From Mesorhizobium sp. M1E.F.Ca.ET.045.02.1.1 (lineage in GTDB: Bacteria; Pseudomonadota; Alphaproteobacteria; Rhizobiales; Rhizobiaceae): 64,000 nt of DNA. Shown piece by piece: positions 55,299-63,931 of this stretch (position 1 is the stretch's first letter; the number at the start of each line of letters is the position of its first letter). The notes beneath the pieces are model-generated. The model was given only the letters and a program-made list of their open reading frames with translations. It was not told the origin of the DNA and did not search any database. Position numbers and translations under genes: made by a program. The stretch spans positions 6,400,501 to 6,464,500 of the forward strand of contig NZ_CP034447.1 in assembly GCF_003952485.1 (NCBI RefSeq), in the 5' to 3' direction.

Positions 55299-56261
55299 AT
55301 GCTCCGCACCGTCATTCTCTTGCGCATTATCATCCTCTCAGCCATCGCACCGATTCCTTCGCTCGCCTGGGCGCAAAGCTGCGCCTTTGGCGTTTCCAGC
55401 ATGGACTTCGGCCCGGTCGATACGCTGTTGACCAGCCAAACCAACTCGACGGCGACAATCAGCATGAATTGCACCGGTACCGCAGGCCAGCGCATCCTGA
55501 TTTGCCCGAATCTCGGGGCCGGCACCGGAGGCGCAACGTCTGCGACGGCCCGCCAGATGTTGAGCGGCGCCAACACCCTCAACTATCAGCTCTATTCGGA
55601 TTCGGCGCGCAGCGTGGTGTGGGGCTCTTATGCATGGGCATATGCCTCCCGCCCGCCGGCTTTGGCGTTGACGCCGAATACTTTGGGCACGGCCACAGGC
55701 ACTGCGACCATTTATGGCGCCGCATTTGGTAGCCAGGGAACGGTGCCGCCCGGAATCTATCTGTCGACGTTTTCCGGTGCAGATGTCGAGTTCCGCTATC
55801 GCTACAGCACCGGCAACGATTGTGGTTCGGGTGCCGGTATCCTAGCTCCAAGTCCAACCTTCACCGTAAATGCTACGGTCGCAGCCAATTGCCTCGTGTC
55901 GACCCAGAACATCGATTTCGGATCGACAGGAACACTCAGTGCCAATGTCGACGCCACCGGCCAGGTTTCGGTCACCTGCACGCCAGCGGCAGCGTATACC
56001 GTCTCGCTGAACGGCGGCACCACCGGCTCGCCTCCGACGGCGCGCAAGATGTCGAAGGGTGCGGAAACCGTGACCTATGGCCTATACAAGGATGTTAATC
56101 GGACTCAACCTTGGGGCGACTCGTCGACGCCTGGCAGCACGGTCCCCGGAACCGGAATCGGGGTAGCGCAGAACCTGACTGTCTATGGCCGCGTGCCGCC
56201 ACAGGTAACGCCGTCAGTTGGCGTCTACACCGACACGGTGGTCGTCACGGTCACTTATTGA
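55299..56261 (+). CDS. Two-domain SCPU protein, probable pilus tip subunit
   Basis: This 320-residue protein starts at ATG 55299 behind AGGAGAAG. After a signal peptide (cleavage near AWAQS) come two SCPU domains: one from about residue 28 (CAFGVSSMDFGPVDTLL) and one from about residue 188 (TVNATVAANCLVSTQNIDFG) ending VGVYTDTVVVTVTY. The N-terminal domain lacks a free donor strand partner, as in Csu-type tip adhesins, where it binds the surface. The second domain resembles the pilin at 51660. The adhesin role is inferred from the domain count and last position in the operon. Confidence 0.85.
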   Translation: MLRTVILLRIIILSAIAPIPSLAWAQSCAFGVSSMDFGPVDTLLTSQTNSTATISMNCTGTAGQRILICPNLGAGTGGATSATARQMLSGANTLNYQLYSDSARSVVWGSYAWAYASRPPALALTPNTLGTATGTATIYGAAFGSQGTVPPGIYLSTFSGADVEFRYRYSTGNDCGSGAGILAPSPTFTVNATVAANCLVSTQNIDFGSTGTLSANVDATGQVSVTCTPAAAYTVSLNGGTTGSPPTARKMSKGAETVTYGLYKDVNRTQPWGDSSTPGSTVPGTGIGVAQNLTVYGRVPPQVTPSVGVYTDTVVVTVTY

Positions 56262-56315
56262 GACCGAGGGACGGAAGCAGCGATCAGTTTGCTTAGCGAA
56301 TGTCGCTGACCGTTC

Positions 56316-57053
56316 TCAGATCATCGCCATGCCGCCATTGACATGGATGGTCTGGCCGGTGACGTAAGCCGCCTCATTGGAAGCGAGATAGGCGACGGCC
56401 GAGGCGACCTCGGCGCTGGTGCCCATGCGCCTGGTCGGGATCGCCGCCATGATCGTTTCCTTCTGCTTGTCGTTGAGCTTGCCGGTCATGGCCGATTCAA
56501 TGAAGCCCGGGGCGACGCAGTTGACGGTGATGTTGCGGGTGGCGATCTCCTGCGCCAGCGACTTGGAAAAGCCGATCATGCCGGCCTTGGAGGCGCAGTA
56601 GTTGGTCTGGCCGGGATTGCCGGTGACGCCGACCACGGACGTGATGTTGATGATGCGGCCATGGCGGCGGCGCATCATCGGATGCGTCAACTCGCGCGTT
56701 AGCCTGAACACGGCGGTGAGGTTCACCTCCAGAACCTGGTCCCAGTCGGCATCCGACATGCGCACGAACAGGCCGTCCTTGGTGATGCCGGCATTGTTGA
56801 CCAGGATGTCGACGCCTTCGAGGTCGGCCTCCGCCTTCTGGCCAAGCGCCTTGACCGCGTCGCGGTTCGTCAGGTCCGCCGGAAACAGCTTTACGCGCTC
56901 GCCGAGCTCGCCGGCCAGGGCTTCCAGCTTCTCCACACGGGTGCCGTGCAAGCCTACGATGGCGCCCTGGCTGTGCAGCACCCTGGCAATCGCCTCGCCG
57001 ATGCCTCCCGATGCGCCGGTGACGAGCGCCTTGCGGCCGGTCAGTTCGAACAT
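56316..57053 (-). CDS. fabG: 3-oxoacyl-ACP reductase
   Basis: This 245-residue classical SDR starts at ATG 57051-57053 (MFELTGRKALVTGASGGIGE). It has NAD(P) motif TGASGGIGEAIA, NNAGIT, catalytic Ser in INITSVVGV and YxxxK in NYCASKAGMIGF. It reduces beta-ketoacyl-ACP in fatty-acid elongation. A 65-codon ORF lies 10 bp upstream and fabD further up in the same direction. The pilus operon is convergent 54 bp away. Confidence 0.95.
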   Translation of the reverse strand: MFELTGRKALVTGASGGIGEAIARVLHSQGAIVGLHGTRVEKLEALAGELGERVKLFPADLTNRDAVKALGQKAEADLEGVDILVNNAGITKDGLFVRMSDADWDQVLEVNLTAVFRLTRELTHPMMRRRHGRIINITSVVGVTGNPGQTNYCASKAGMIGFSKSLAQEIATRNITVNCVAPGFIESAMTGKLNDKQKETIMAAIPTRRMGTSAEVASAVAYLASNEAAYVTGQTIHVNGGMAMI

Positions 57054-57063
57054 TTTTCCAACC

Positions 57064-57261
57064 TCATTTTCGCGAATACGCCCCGAGCGATGTGTGTTCC
57101 GTATACGTTAAATCGTCCAAGCCATGCCAGAAATCTTGGGCCTTAAGGATATCTTCCTTGCCAAGCCGGATCCGCTCCACGACCTCGGCTGAGAGGCGAT
57201 AGTCTTCATACTCTTCGAAATCGCGCTGGACTCTGCTCCGGCCTGGCTTTGATCCGGCCAT
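57064..57261 (-). CDS. Small ORF between fabD and fabG, function unknown
   Basis: This 65-residue ORF starts at ATG 57259-57261 with AGGTG upstream, begins 23 bp after the fabD stop and ends 10 bp before fabG. The acidic/basic mix (RDFEEYEDYRLSAEVVERIR, DILKAQDFWHGLDDLTY) resembles small antitoxin-like proteins but I cannot name a family, and no toxin gene is adjacent. The frame is open further upstream over fabD, without coding character. Confidence 0.5.
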   Translation of the reverse strand: MAGSKPGRSRVQRDFEEYEDYRLSAEVVERIRLGKEDILKAQDFWHGLDDLTYTEHTSLGAYSRK

Positions 57262-57284
57262 GTCGCACCTATGGTTCGATCTTC

Positions 57285-58226
57285 CTAGCCCAATGCCGCC
57301 AGCGCCGCATCGATCTCCGCTGCCGTGCCGATGGCGGCGGTGGCGATGTCGCGGTTGATACGCCGCGCGAGGCCCGACAGCACTTTCCCGGCGCCGACTT
57401 CGTAAAGCGTCGCTACGCCGTTGGCGCCAAACCATTCCACCGTCTCGCGCCAGCGCACGCGGCCGGTCACCTGCTGGACCAGGCGGCGGGCGATCTCATC
57501 CGGGTCATCTGTGGGCGTGACGGTCACGTTGGACACGACGGGAACGACCGGCGCGTTCTTCGCCACGCCGGCCAACGCCTCGCGCATGGTCTCGGCCGCC
57601 GGCGCCATCAGTGCTGAGTGGAACGGGGCGGAGACCTGCAGCATCAGCGCGCGCTTCGCGCCCTTTTCGGTGCACAGCTTCGCCGCCAGCTCGACAGCCG
57701 CCTTGGCGCCGGAAATAACCAGCTGGCCGCCGCCATTGTCGTTGGCGATCTGGCAGACCGAACCTTTGGCAGCCTCGGCGCAGGCGGCTTCGACGCCGGC
57801 CTGCTCAAGCCCGATGATGGCTGCCATGGCGCCCTCGCCCGCCGGCACCGCCGCCTGCATGGCATTGCCGCGGATGCGCAACAGCCGCGCGGCGTCGGCA
57901 ATCGAGACGAAGCCGGCCGCGGCAAGCGCCGAATATTCGCCGAGCGAATGGCCGGCGACGTAAGACACCTTGTCCTTCAGCGAAAAGCCGCGCGATTCCA
58001 GCGCCCGCAAGGCCGCAAGCGAAACCGCCATCAATGCCGGCTGGGCGTTGGCGGTCAGCGTCAGCGTCTCCTCCGGCCCTTCCCAGATCAGTTTCGACAA
58101 ACCTTCGCCAAGCGCCTCGTCGACTTCCTCGAAGACGCGGCGGGCCTCGGGAAAGGCATCGGCGAGATCCTTGCCCATGCCGACGGACTGGCTGCCCTGT
58201 CCCGGAAAGGTGAATGCGACGGCCAT
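57285..58226 (-). CDS. fabD: Malonyl-CoA:ACP transacylase
   Basis: This 313-residue enzyme starts at ATG 58224-58226 (MAVAFTFPGQGSQSVGMGKD). The active-site Ser is in YVAGHSLGEYSALAAAG, the catalytic His in VSAPFHSALMAPA and GQGSQ forms the oxyanion loop. It loads malonyl groups onto ACP. It heads the fab genes, with a divergent 297-bp region shared with the sulfatase at 58524. Confidence 0.96.
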   Translation of the reverse strand: MAVAFTFPGQGSQSVGMGKDLADAFPEARRVFEEVDEALGEGLSKLIWEGPEETLTLTANAQPALMAVSLAALRALESRGFSLKDKVSYVAGHSLGEYSALAAAGFVSIADAARLLRIRGNAMQAAVPAGEGAMAAIIGLEQAGVEAACAEAAKGSVCQIANDNGGGQLVISGAKAAVELAAKLCTEKGAKRALMLQVSAPFHSALMAPAAETMREALAGVAKNAPVVPVVSNVTVTPTDDPDEIARRLVQQVTGRVRWRETVEWFGANGVATLYEVGAGKVLSGLARRINRDIATAAIGTAAEIDAALAALG

Positions 58227-58523
58227 CTCAGCGTCTCCAACGGCTTGTTTTTCCCTGCCTCTGACGCAAGGCGGACGACCAAGTCAAGCCCGCAGGCGCC
58301 AGTTCGGCGCCCATTTCAGCCGGAAAACCGGCCGAGTTGCCTGTTCCAAAAGGCTTTTTGGCGATCACACCTGATGAAAACCGCTCACGAATCGTTTGCT
58401 GGCTCTTCTTATTTCCGCCACAGGCGCTAGCTTTGCGTGACATTTCGATGACAGAAGCGTGACGCGTGTGGAAGACGCCAAGCGCGAACGGAAGCAAGCG
58501 CGGCAAGGGCCGGGGGAAGCGAC

Positions 58524-60452
58524 GTGGCAAGGATCAGGAAGGGCGCGGGCAAACCCGTGCCGCAATTCTTGGAAGACGATCCGTCCACCGGCTATCTGCC
58601 GGGGCGGAGATGGCCTATCGTCCGTTACGGCCTCGCCACGCTGCTTGCCTCGGCGCTCCTGGTGTTCGCCATCGAATGGATCGTGCGCGGCGACTTCTTC
58701 GGCACGGTCGACTTCTTCCTGCAGCCGTTCAAGCCTGGCTGGACAACCATCATCGTCTTTGCGCTGGTGCTGATCGGCCTCGACGCCGTCCTTGGCCGCA
58801 GCCATCAGAGCCTGATGATCGTCACGCCGCTGACGTTGGCGCTGGCCTTTGTCGGTCACCAGAAATCGCACTATCTCGGCGACCCGCTCTATCCCACCGA
58901 TTTCCTCTACGCACGCCAGATCATGGCGCTGATGCCGCTTCTGGTGCGCGAGCGCCCGTGGACTGCCGCGCTGCTTGCGGTGACGATCGTCGCGGGTCTG
59001 ACACTGCTCGTCTATGGCTGGCGGGTCTGGCGCCGCCGCGTTCCGATCCTCAGCCGCAAGGGACGGCTGGCGCGCCTGACGCTCGCCGTGCCGCTGCTCG
59101 CCTTCTTCGTCTCGATCATGGACTATGCCACCTTCTCATGGACGCGCGACAGGCTGCAGATCATCCCGATCATGTGGGACCAGAAGGAGAACTACGCCTC
59201 CAACGGCTTCGCGCTCGCCTTCGCGATGAACGTGCCGATGGCGCATGTGTCAGCGCCGCCCGGCTATTCCGAAAAGACGATGGACGCGATCGTACGTCCC
59301 GAAGTTACCGCCTCGGTGCCGGACGAGAAGCCCGACATCATCGTGGTGATGAGCGAATCCTTCTGGGATTCGACCGAGCTTCCCGGCGTCAGAATCAAGC
59401 CTGATCCGATCCCGACGGTGCGCGCGCTGCGCTCCGGTTCGATGTTCTCGCCGGAGTTCGGCGGCATGACCGCCAATATCGAGTTCGAGGCGCTGACAGG
59501 CTTCTCGAACGCCTTCCTGCCGGCGGGCTCGATCCCCTACCAGCAATATGTGCGCACGCCGACGCCGTCGCTGGCGACCTTCCTGAAGAGCGAGGGCTAC
59601 CGGGCGCGCGCCATCCATCCGGGCACCAACTGGTTCTGGAACCGGGGCGCCGTCTATGCCGACTTCGGCTTCAGCGACTTCCGCTCGGAAGAGACGCTGC
59701 CGCCGATGGAAAAGCGCGGGCCGCTGGCCTCCGACGCCGCGATGACCGACGAGATCATCCGCGAGGCCGATGCCAGCGAGGATCCGGTGTTCATGTTCGC
59801 CGTCAGCCTGCAGAACCACGGGCCTTACGAACCCTACCGCTATTACAATCCGACCCACTCGGTCGATGCGCCGATCAGCACCTGGGCGCGGGAATCGCTG
59901 CTCTCTTATGCCGAAGGCTCGGCCGATGCCGATCGCGGCCTTAAGCGGCTGATCGAATGGGCCAAGAAGCGCGAGCGGCCGACCATCGTCGCCTTCTTCG
60001 GCGACCATCTGCCGCCGCTCGGTCCCGTCTATGTCGAGACCGGCTTCCTCAAGGACAATGTCGCGCCGCGCAGGGAGCCGACGCCGGAGGCGGCGCTCGA
60101 GCATCACGACACGCCACTGATCATCTGGTCGAACCGCTCCGGTCCGGTGGAGAACCTGGGCTCGGTGAGCCCGGCCTTCCTGCCCTACCATATCCTCACC
60201 ACGGCCGGGATCACGCATCCCTATTACACCGGCTTCCTCGGCGCGCTGCGCGAGCGTTATCGGGTGGTCGACCGCAACCTTCTGCTTTCGCCCTCCGGCG
60301 AAGCGACGCCCGACTGGGCGAGGCAGAAGAAGATCGATCCGCAGATCAACGATTTCCGACTCATTCAGTACGATATGATGTTCGGCAAGCGTCATACCGC
60401 GCCCGACTTCTTCCCCGAGACGGTGGCGCCGCTCGTCGCCCATACGAGCTGA
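58524..60452 (+). CDS. Membrane-anchored sulfatase/LTA-synthase-family protein
   Basis: This 642-residue protein starts with GTG 58524 behind GGGGGAAG. About five transmembrane helices lie within residues 33-215. The alkaline-phosphatase-fold catalytic part follows: DIIVVMSESFWDSTEL, MTANIEFEALTGFSNAFLP (probable nucleophile Thr), FAVSLQNHGPYEP and FFGDHLPPLGP for metal binding. Related enzymes (LtaS, OpgB-like) transfer glycerol-phosphate or phosphoethanolamine to periplasmic glycans. It is intact, in contrast to the broken relative at 9767-12512. The exact substrate is unknown. Confidence 0.85.
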   Translation: MARIRKGAGKPVPQFLEDDPSTGYLPGRRWPIVRYGLATLLASALLVFAIEWIVRGDFFGTVDFFLQPFKPGWTTIIVFALVLIGLDAVLGRSHQSLMIVTPLTLALAFVGHQKSHYLGDPLYPTDFLYARQIMALMPLLVRERPWTAALLAVTIVAGLTLLVYGWRVWRRRVPILSRKGRLARLTLAVPLLAFFVSIMDYATFSWTRDRLQIIPIMWDQKENYASNGFALAFAMNVPMAHVSAPPGYSEKTMDAIVRPEVTASVPDEKPDIIVVMSESFWDSTELPGVRIKPDPIPTVRALRSGSMFSPEFGGMTANIEFEALTGFSNAFLPAGSIPYQQYVRTPTPSLATFLKSEGYRARAIHPGTNWFWNRGAVYADFGFSDFRSEETLPPMEKRGPLASDAAMTDEIIREADASEDPVFMFAVSLQNHGPYEPYRYYNPTHSVDAPISTWARESLLSYAEGSADADRGLKRLIEWAKKRERPTIVAFFGDHLPPLGPVYVETGFLKDNVAPRREPTPEAALEHHDTPLIIWSNRSGPVENLGSVSPAFLPYHILTTAGITHPYYTGFLGALRERYRVVDRNLLLSPSGEATPDWARQKKIDPQINDFRLIQYDMMFGKRHTAPDFFPETVAPLVAHTS

Positions 60453-60527
60453 GCCTGTCATCAATCCGGGACCGCCGGAGATTTCCGGCCCTGCGGCATC
60501 GTGGAATTGTCGATCCTGTCTCCCGCC

Positions 60528-60556
60528 CTTGCCTTCCTGGGGAATTGCTGTATAGA
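60528..60556 (+). promoter_or_regulatory. Candidate promoter for rpsF-rpsR-rplI
   Basis: CTTGCC (60528-60533), a 17-nt spacer and TATAGA (60551-60556) form a good alphaproteobacterial sigma-70-like promoter about 215 bp before rpsF. The long leader (60560-60771) is GC-rich and could hold an S6:S18 autoregulatory structure, but I could not draw one with confidence. Confidence 0.55.
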
Positions 60557-60771
60557 CGCCCGCAATCTGCCGGTCCTTGCTGGGGGCTGAACGGAGGGCC
60601 GTGGCATTCGCCACGTCACGAAGCCACAAGCGCTTTTGGCCTCCCGTGTCTCCGCTCTCGACCGTCTCGTGATGCTCCTTTCTTCCCCGCTCGTTCGCGA
60701 CCGGGTCAGACAAGTTGCAGAGGCTTAGCCGCGAGGGCCGGTGAGAGAAACGAAGAAAGGCACTTAACATA

Positions 60772-61257
60772 ATGGCTCTCTACGAACATGTGTTTCTTGC
60801 CCGGCAGGACCTGTCGCAGCAGCAGGTCGATGCGCTTGTCGAACAGTACAAGGGCGTCATCGCCGCCAATGGCGGATCGGTCGGCCGGATCGAGAACTGG
60901 GGACTGAAGTCCCTCACCTACCGGGTCAAGAAGAACCGGAAGGCTTACTACACGCTGATGGACATCACCTGCCCGCCGGCCGCGCTCAACGAAATGGAGC
61001 GCCAGATGGGCCTGTCGGAAGACGTCCTGCGCTTCCTCACCATCAAGGTCGAGGCGCATGAGGAAGGCCCCTCGGCGATGATGCAGAAGCGCGAGGAGCG
61101 CTCCGAGCGCGGCGGCTTCGGCGACCGTGACCGTGGCCCGCGTTCGTTCGGCGATCGCGATCGCGGTGATCGCGGTCCGCGTTCGTTCGGCGACCGTGAT
61201 GGCGGCGACCGTGGTCCGCGCCGTCCGCGCGAAAACGTTGAAGGGGGTGCAGAATAA
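60772..61257 (+). CDS. rpsF: 30S ribosomal protein S6
   Basis: This 161-residue protein starts at ATG 60772 ([20 protein letters not shown]). The S6 fold has [20 protein letters not shown] and [14 protein letters not shown]. The last 50 or so residues are an Arg/Gly/Asp-rich repeat ([13 protein letters not shown] repeated), a common extension in rhizobial S6. Its stop overlaps the rpsR start by 1 nt (TAATG). Confidence 0.97.
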   Translation: MALYEHVFLARQDLSQQQVDALVEQYKGVIAANGGSVGRIENWGLKSLTYRVKKNRKAYYTLMDITCPPAALNEMERQMGLSEDVLRFLTIKVEAHEEGPSAMMQKREERSERGGFGDRDRGPRSFGDRDRGDRGPRSFGDRDGGDRGPRRPRENVEGGAE

Positions 61258-61505
61258 TGGTCGACATCAACCAGATCCCGACCCGGCGCCCGTTCCATCG
61301 CCGCCGCAAGACCTGCCCGTTCTCCGGCGCCAATGCGCCCAAGATCGACTACAAGGACGTGCGTCTGCTGCAGCGCTACATTTCCGAGCGCGGCAAGATC
61401 GTGCCGTCGCGCATCACCGCCGTCAGCCAGAAGAAGCAGCGCGAGCTCGCCAAGGCGATCAAGCGCGCCCGCTTCCTCGGCCTGCTGCCCTACGTGGTTC
61501 GCTAA
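61257..61505 (+). CDS. rpsR: 30S ribosomal protein S18
   Basis: This 82-residue protein starts at ATG 61257. S18 signatures are [40 protein letters not shown] and [20 protein letters not shown]. It binds 16S rRNA with S6. A strong stem (61520-61539) lies shortly after its stop. Confidence 0.97.
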   Translation: MVDINQIPTRRPFHRRRKTCPFSGANAPKIDYKDVRLLQRYISERGKIVPSRITAVSQKKQRELAKAIKRARFLGLLPYVVR

Positions 61506-61519
61506 GCTAGAGTATTGAC

Positions 61520-61539
61520 GCGGGCGGCTTGCCGCCCGC
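61520..61539 (+). other. Strong hairpin between rpsR and rplI
   Basis: GCGGGCGGC (61520-61528) pairs perfectly with GCCGCCCGC (61531-61539). There is no T-run, so it is more likely a processing or attenuation stem than a terminator. The rest of the 214-bp rpsR-rplI gap shows no gene. Confidence 0.5.
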
Positions 61540-61719
61540 TTCGACCCCACGGCGACGGGCGCCGCAAGGGCAGGTTCAAATCCCGAGTTGAGGCCACGAA
61601 CCTCTAACTGCCAGACAGGCAGGACAGCGACACCGGCGGCGACGCCCCTCTTGCTTCCTGACCTGTTCCAACAGAATCCGACGTCATCCCGGATGGCGTC
61701 AAACCGAAGGAACGAAACC

Positions 61720-62304
61720 ATGGAAGTCATTCTCCTCGAGCGCATTTCCCGCCTCGGCCAGATGGGCGACACCGTCAAGGTCAAGGACGGGTTCGCCCGC
61801 AACTTCCTGCTCCCGCAGGGCAAGGCGCTGCGCGCCAACGAAGCCAACAAGAAGAAGTTCGAGGGCCAGCGCGCCCAGCTCGAAGCCCGCAACCTCGAGC
61901 GCAAGTCGGAGGCCAGCCAGGTCGCCGAGAAGCTCGACGGCAAGAGCTTCATCGTCGTGCGCTCGGCCGGCGAGACCGGCCAGCTCTACGGCTCGGTGTC
62001 GACCCGCGACATCGCCGAGCTTTTGACCGCCGAGGGCTTCAGCGTCAACCGCAACCAGATCGAGCTCAACCAGCCGATCAAGACTATCGGCCTCACCAAT
62101 GTGGCGATCGCGCTGCATCCGGAAGTCGAGGTCACCGTCACGCTTAACGTCGCCCGCTCGGCTGAAGAGGCGGAGCGCCAGGCCAAGGGCGAGATGCTGA
62201 CGACGGCCGAAGCCATCTATGGCGAGGACATCAACGACAACGCCCGGCCGGAGAACTTCTTCGACCCGAACGCCGAATTCGAAAGCGGCGAAGACAACGC
62301 CTGA
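61720..62304 (+). CDS. rplI: 50S ribosomal protein L9
   Basis: This 194-residue protein starts at ATG 61720 behind AAGGAACG. The L9 N-terminal domain is [20 protein letters not shown] followed by [18 protein letters not shown]; the C-terminal rRNA-binding domain has [16 protein letters not shown] and [18 protein letters not shown]. An acidic tail ([14 protein letters not shown]) is typical of Rhizobiales. A terminator follows at 62375. Confidence 0.97.
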   Translation: MEVILLERISRLGQMGDTVKVKDGFARNFLLPQGKALRANEANKKKFEGQRAQLEARNLERKSEASQVAEKLDGKSFIVVRSAGETGQLYGSVSTRDIAELLTAEGFSVNRNQIELNQPIKTIGLTNVAIALHPEVEVTVTLNVARSAEEAERQAKGEMLTTAEAIYGEDINDNARPENFFDPNAEFESGEDNA

Positions 62305-62374
62305 TCGCCAACACCTGATCGACAGGGCCGGAGCGCTGCTCCGGCTCGCAGGCCTCCAGAATTTCTGGACTAAC

Positions 62375-62402
62375 GCCCGGGCACACGACCCGGGCATTTT
62401 TA
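62375..62402 (+). terminator. Intrinsic terminator after rplI
   Basis: GCCCGGG (62375-62381), 7-nt loop, CCCGGGC (62389-62395), then ATTTTTAT. A textbook rho-independent terminator about 70 bp after the rplI stop. Confidence 0.88.
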
Positions 62403-62575
62403 TGCCAAATGGAACTTTTCGAACCCCTATATCTTGAGGCAGACTATAGCGTCGCGCGTCCTTTGGACGCAGAAATGACGCCGTAGTACCTGTGACTTTC
62501 GCGCAGGACCCGCCCGATACCGATACCGTTTCGGGCCTTGCGCGGAAGTCAGCCTGCCCTGAGGGACATTTGGTC

Positions 62576-63862
62576 ATGAATATTCTTTTGAAGCGCATTC
62601 TCGACGGCCTGGTGCGCACGGGCAATCTCAAGGTCACCGGGCCGAAGGGCTCGTCCGTTACTTTCGGCGACGGCAGCGGCGAGCCCGTGCACATGCACAT
62701 CAAGACCACGCATGCCGAGCGCGCCATCAGCTTCGATCCGATGCTGGCCGTGCCCGAGGCCTATATGGACGGCGAGCTCGACATCCTCGAGGGCGGGGTG
62801 CTGGGCATGATGCGCATCGCTTTCCAGAACATGGGCAGCGGCGGCATCGACGCGACCTGGTCGAAGGCGATCGAGGGTCTGCGCCACGCCTTTCGCCGCC
62901 TGCAGCAGATCAACACCGCCTCGCGCTCGCGCCGCAACGTGCAGCGCCACTACGATCTGTCCGGCGAGCTCTACAAGCTCTTCCTCGACGAGGACATGCA
63001 GTATTCCTGCGCCTATTTCGAACAGCTCGACATGACGCTGGACGAGGCGCAGCTCGCCAAGAAGCGCCATATCGCCGCCAAGTTGAGGCTTAAGCCCGGA
63101 CAAACGGTGCTCGACATCGGTTCAGGCTGGGGCGGGCTCGGTCTCTATCTCGCCAAGACGTTCGACGTCGATGTTCAGGGTGTGACGCTGTCGACCGAAC
63201 AGCATGGCGTCGCCACCGACCGCGCGCATGCGATGGGCCTGCAGGACCGGGTGCATTTCGACCTCAAGGACTACCGCGCGCTCAACGAACGCTTCGACCA
63301 CATCGTCTCGGTCGGCATGTTCGAGCATGTCGGCGTCAACCACTACCGCACCTTCTTCGACAAGGCGGCGACGCTCTTGAAGCCCGACGGCGTGATGCTG
63401 CTCCACACCATCGGCCGCTCCGGCGTGCCGTGGGCGACCAGTGCCTTCGTCCGTAAATACATCTTCCCCGGCGGCTACATCCCGGCCCTTTCCGAAGTGA
63501 TGCCGGCAATCGAGAAGTCGGGCCTGGTGGTCACCGACATCGAGATGCTCAGGCTGCACTATGCCGAGACGCTGAAGCACTGGGGCATGCGCTTTGCCGC
63601 CAACCGCGACAAGGCCAAGGCGATCTATGACGAGCGCTTCTGCCGCATGTGGGAATTCTACCTCGCCGCCTCGGAAGCCGCCTTCCGCTGGCAGGACCTG
63701 GTCATCTTCCAGATCCAACTCGCCAAGAAGAACGACACGCTGCCGATGACGCGCGACTACATGGCCAAATGCGAGAAGGCGTTGGAAATGCGCGACCTCG
63801 GCCATCAGGAGCCGGCTCCGGTGGCCGCCAAGCCCGCGCGCCGCCGCAAGGCGGTGGAGTAG
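62576..63862 (+). CDS. cfa: Cyclopropane-fatty-acyl-phospholipid synthase
   Basis: This 428-residue enzyme starts at ATG 62576 (MNILLKRILDGLVRTGNLKV). An N-terminal lipid-binding part is followed by the SAM methyltransferase domain: RHYDLSGELYKLFLDEDMQY, YSCAYFE, LDIGSGWGGLGLYLA and FDHIVSVGMFEHVGVNHY. It converts unsaturated phospholipid acyl chains to cyclopropane forms, usually in stationary phase or under acid stress. The C-terminus is Lys/Arg-rich. It has its own promoter region of about 170 bp after the rplI terminator. Confidence 0.95.
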   Translation: MNILLKRILDGLVRTGNLKVTGPKGSSVTFGDGSGEPVHMHIKTTHAERAISFDPMLAVPEAYMDGELDILEGGVLGMMRIAFQNMGSGGIDATWSKAIEGLRHAFRRLQQINTASRSRRNVQRHYDLSGELYKLFLDEDMQYSCAYFEQLDMTLDEAQLAKKRHIAAKLRLKPGQTVLDIGSGWGGLGLYLAKTFDVDVQGVTLSTEQHGVATDRAHAMGLQDRVHFDLKDYRALNERFDHIVSVGMFEHVGVNHYRTFFDKAATLLKPDGVMLLHTIGRSGVPWATSAFVRKYIFPGGYIPALSEVMPAIEKSGLVVTDIEMLRLHYAETLKHWGMRFAANRDKAKAIYDERFCRMWEFYLAASEAAFRWQDLVIFQIQLAKKNDTLPMTRDYMAKCEKALEMRDLGHQEPAPVAAKPARRRKAVE

Positions 63863-63901
63863 GCGGCGCGGATTGCCGCTTGCCATTGCGGCTGATGCCG
63901 T

Positions 63902-63931
63902 GAAAAAGGTCTCGTTCGCGAGGCCTTTTTC
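63902..63931. terminator. Bidirectional intrinsic terminator after cfa
   Basis: GAAAAAGGTCTCG (63902-63914), TTCG loop, CGAGGCCTTTTTC (63919-63931): 13-bp arms with one G-U, A-run before and T-run after. Its last base touches the ATG of the next gene. Confidence 0.88.

Noticed and set aside
61573..61583. GGTTCAAATCC, identical to a tRNA T-arm
   Set aside because: The flanking bases do not form acceptor, D or anticodon stems and no CCA-like end follows; chance match.
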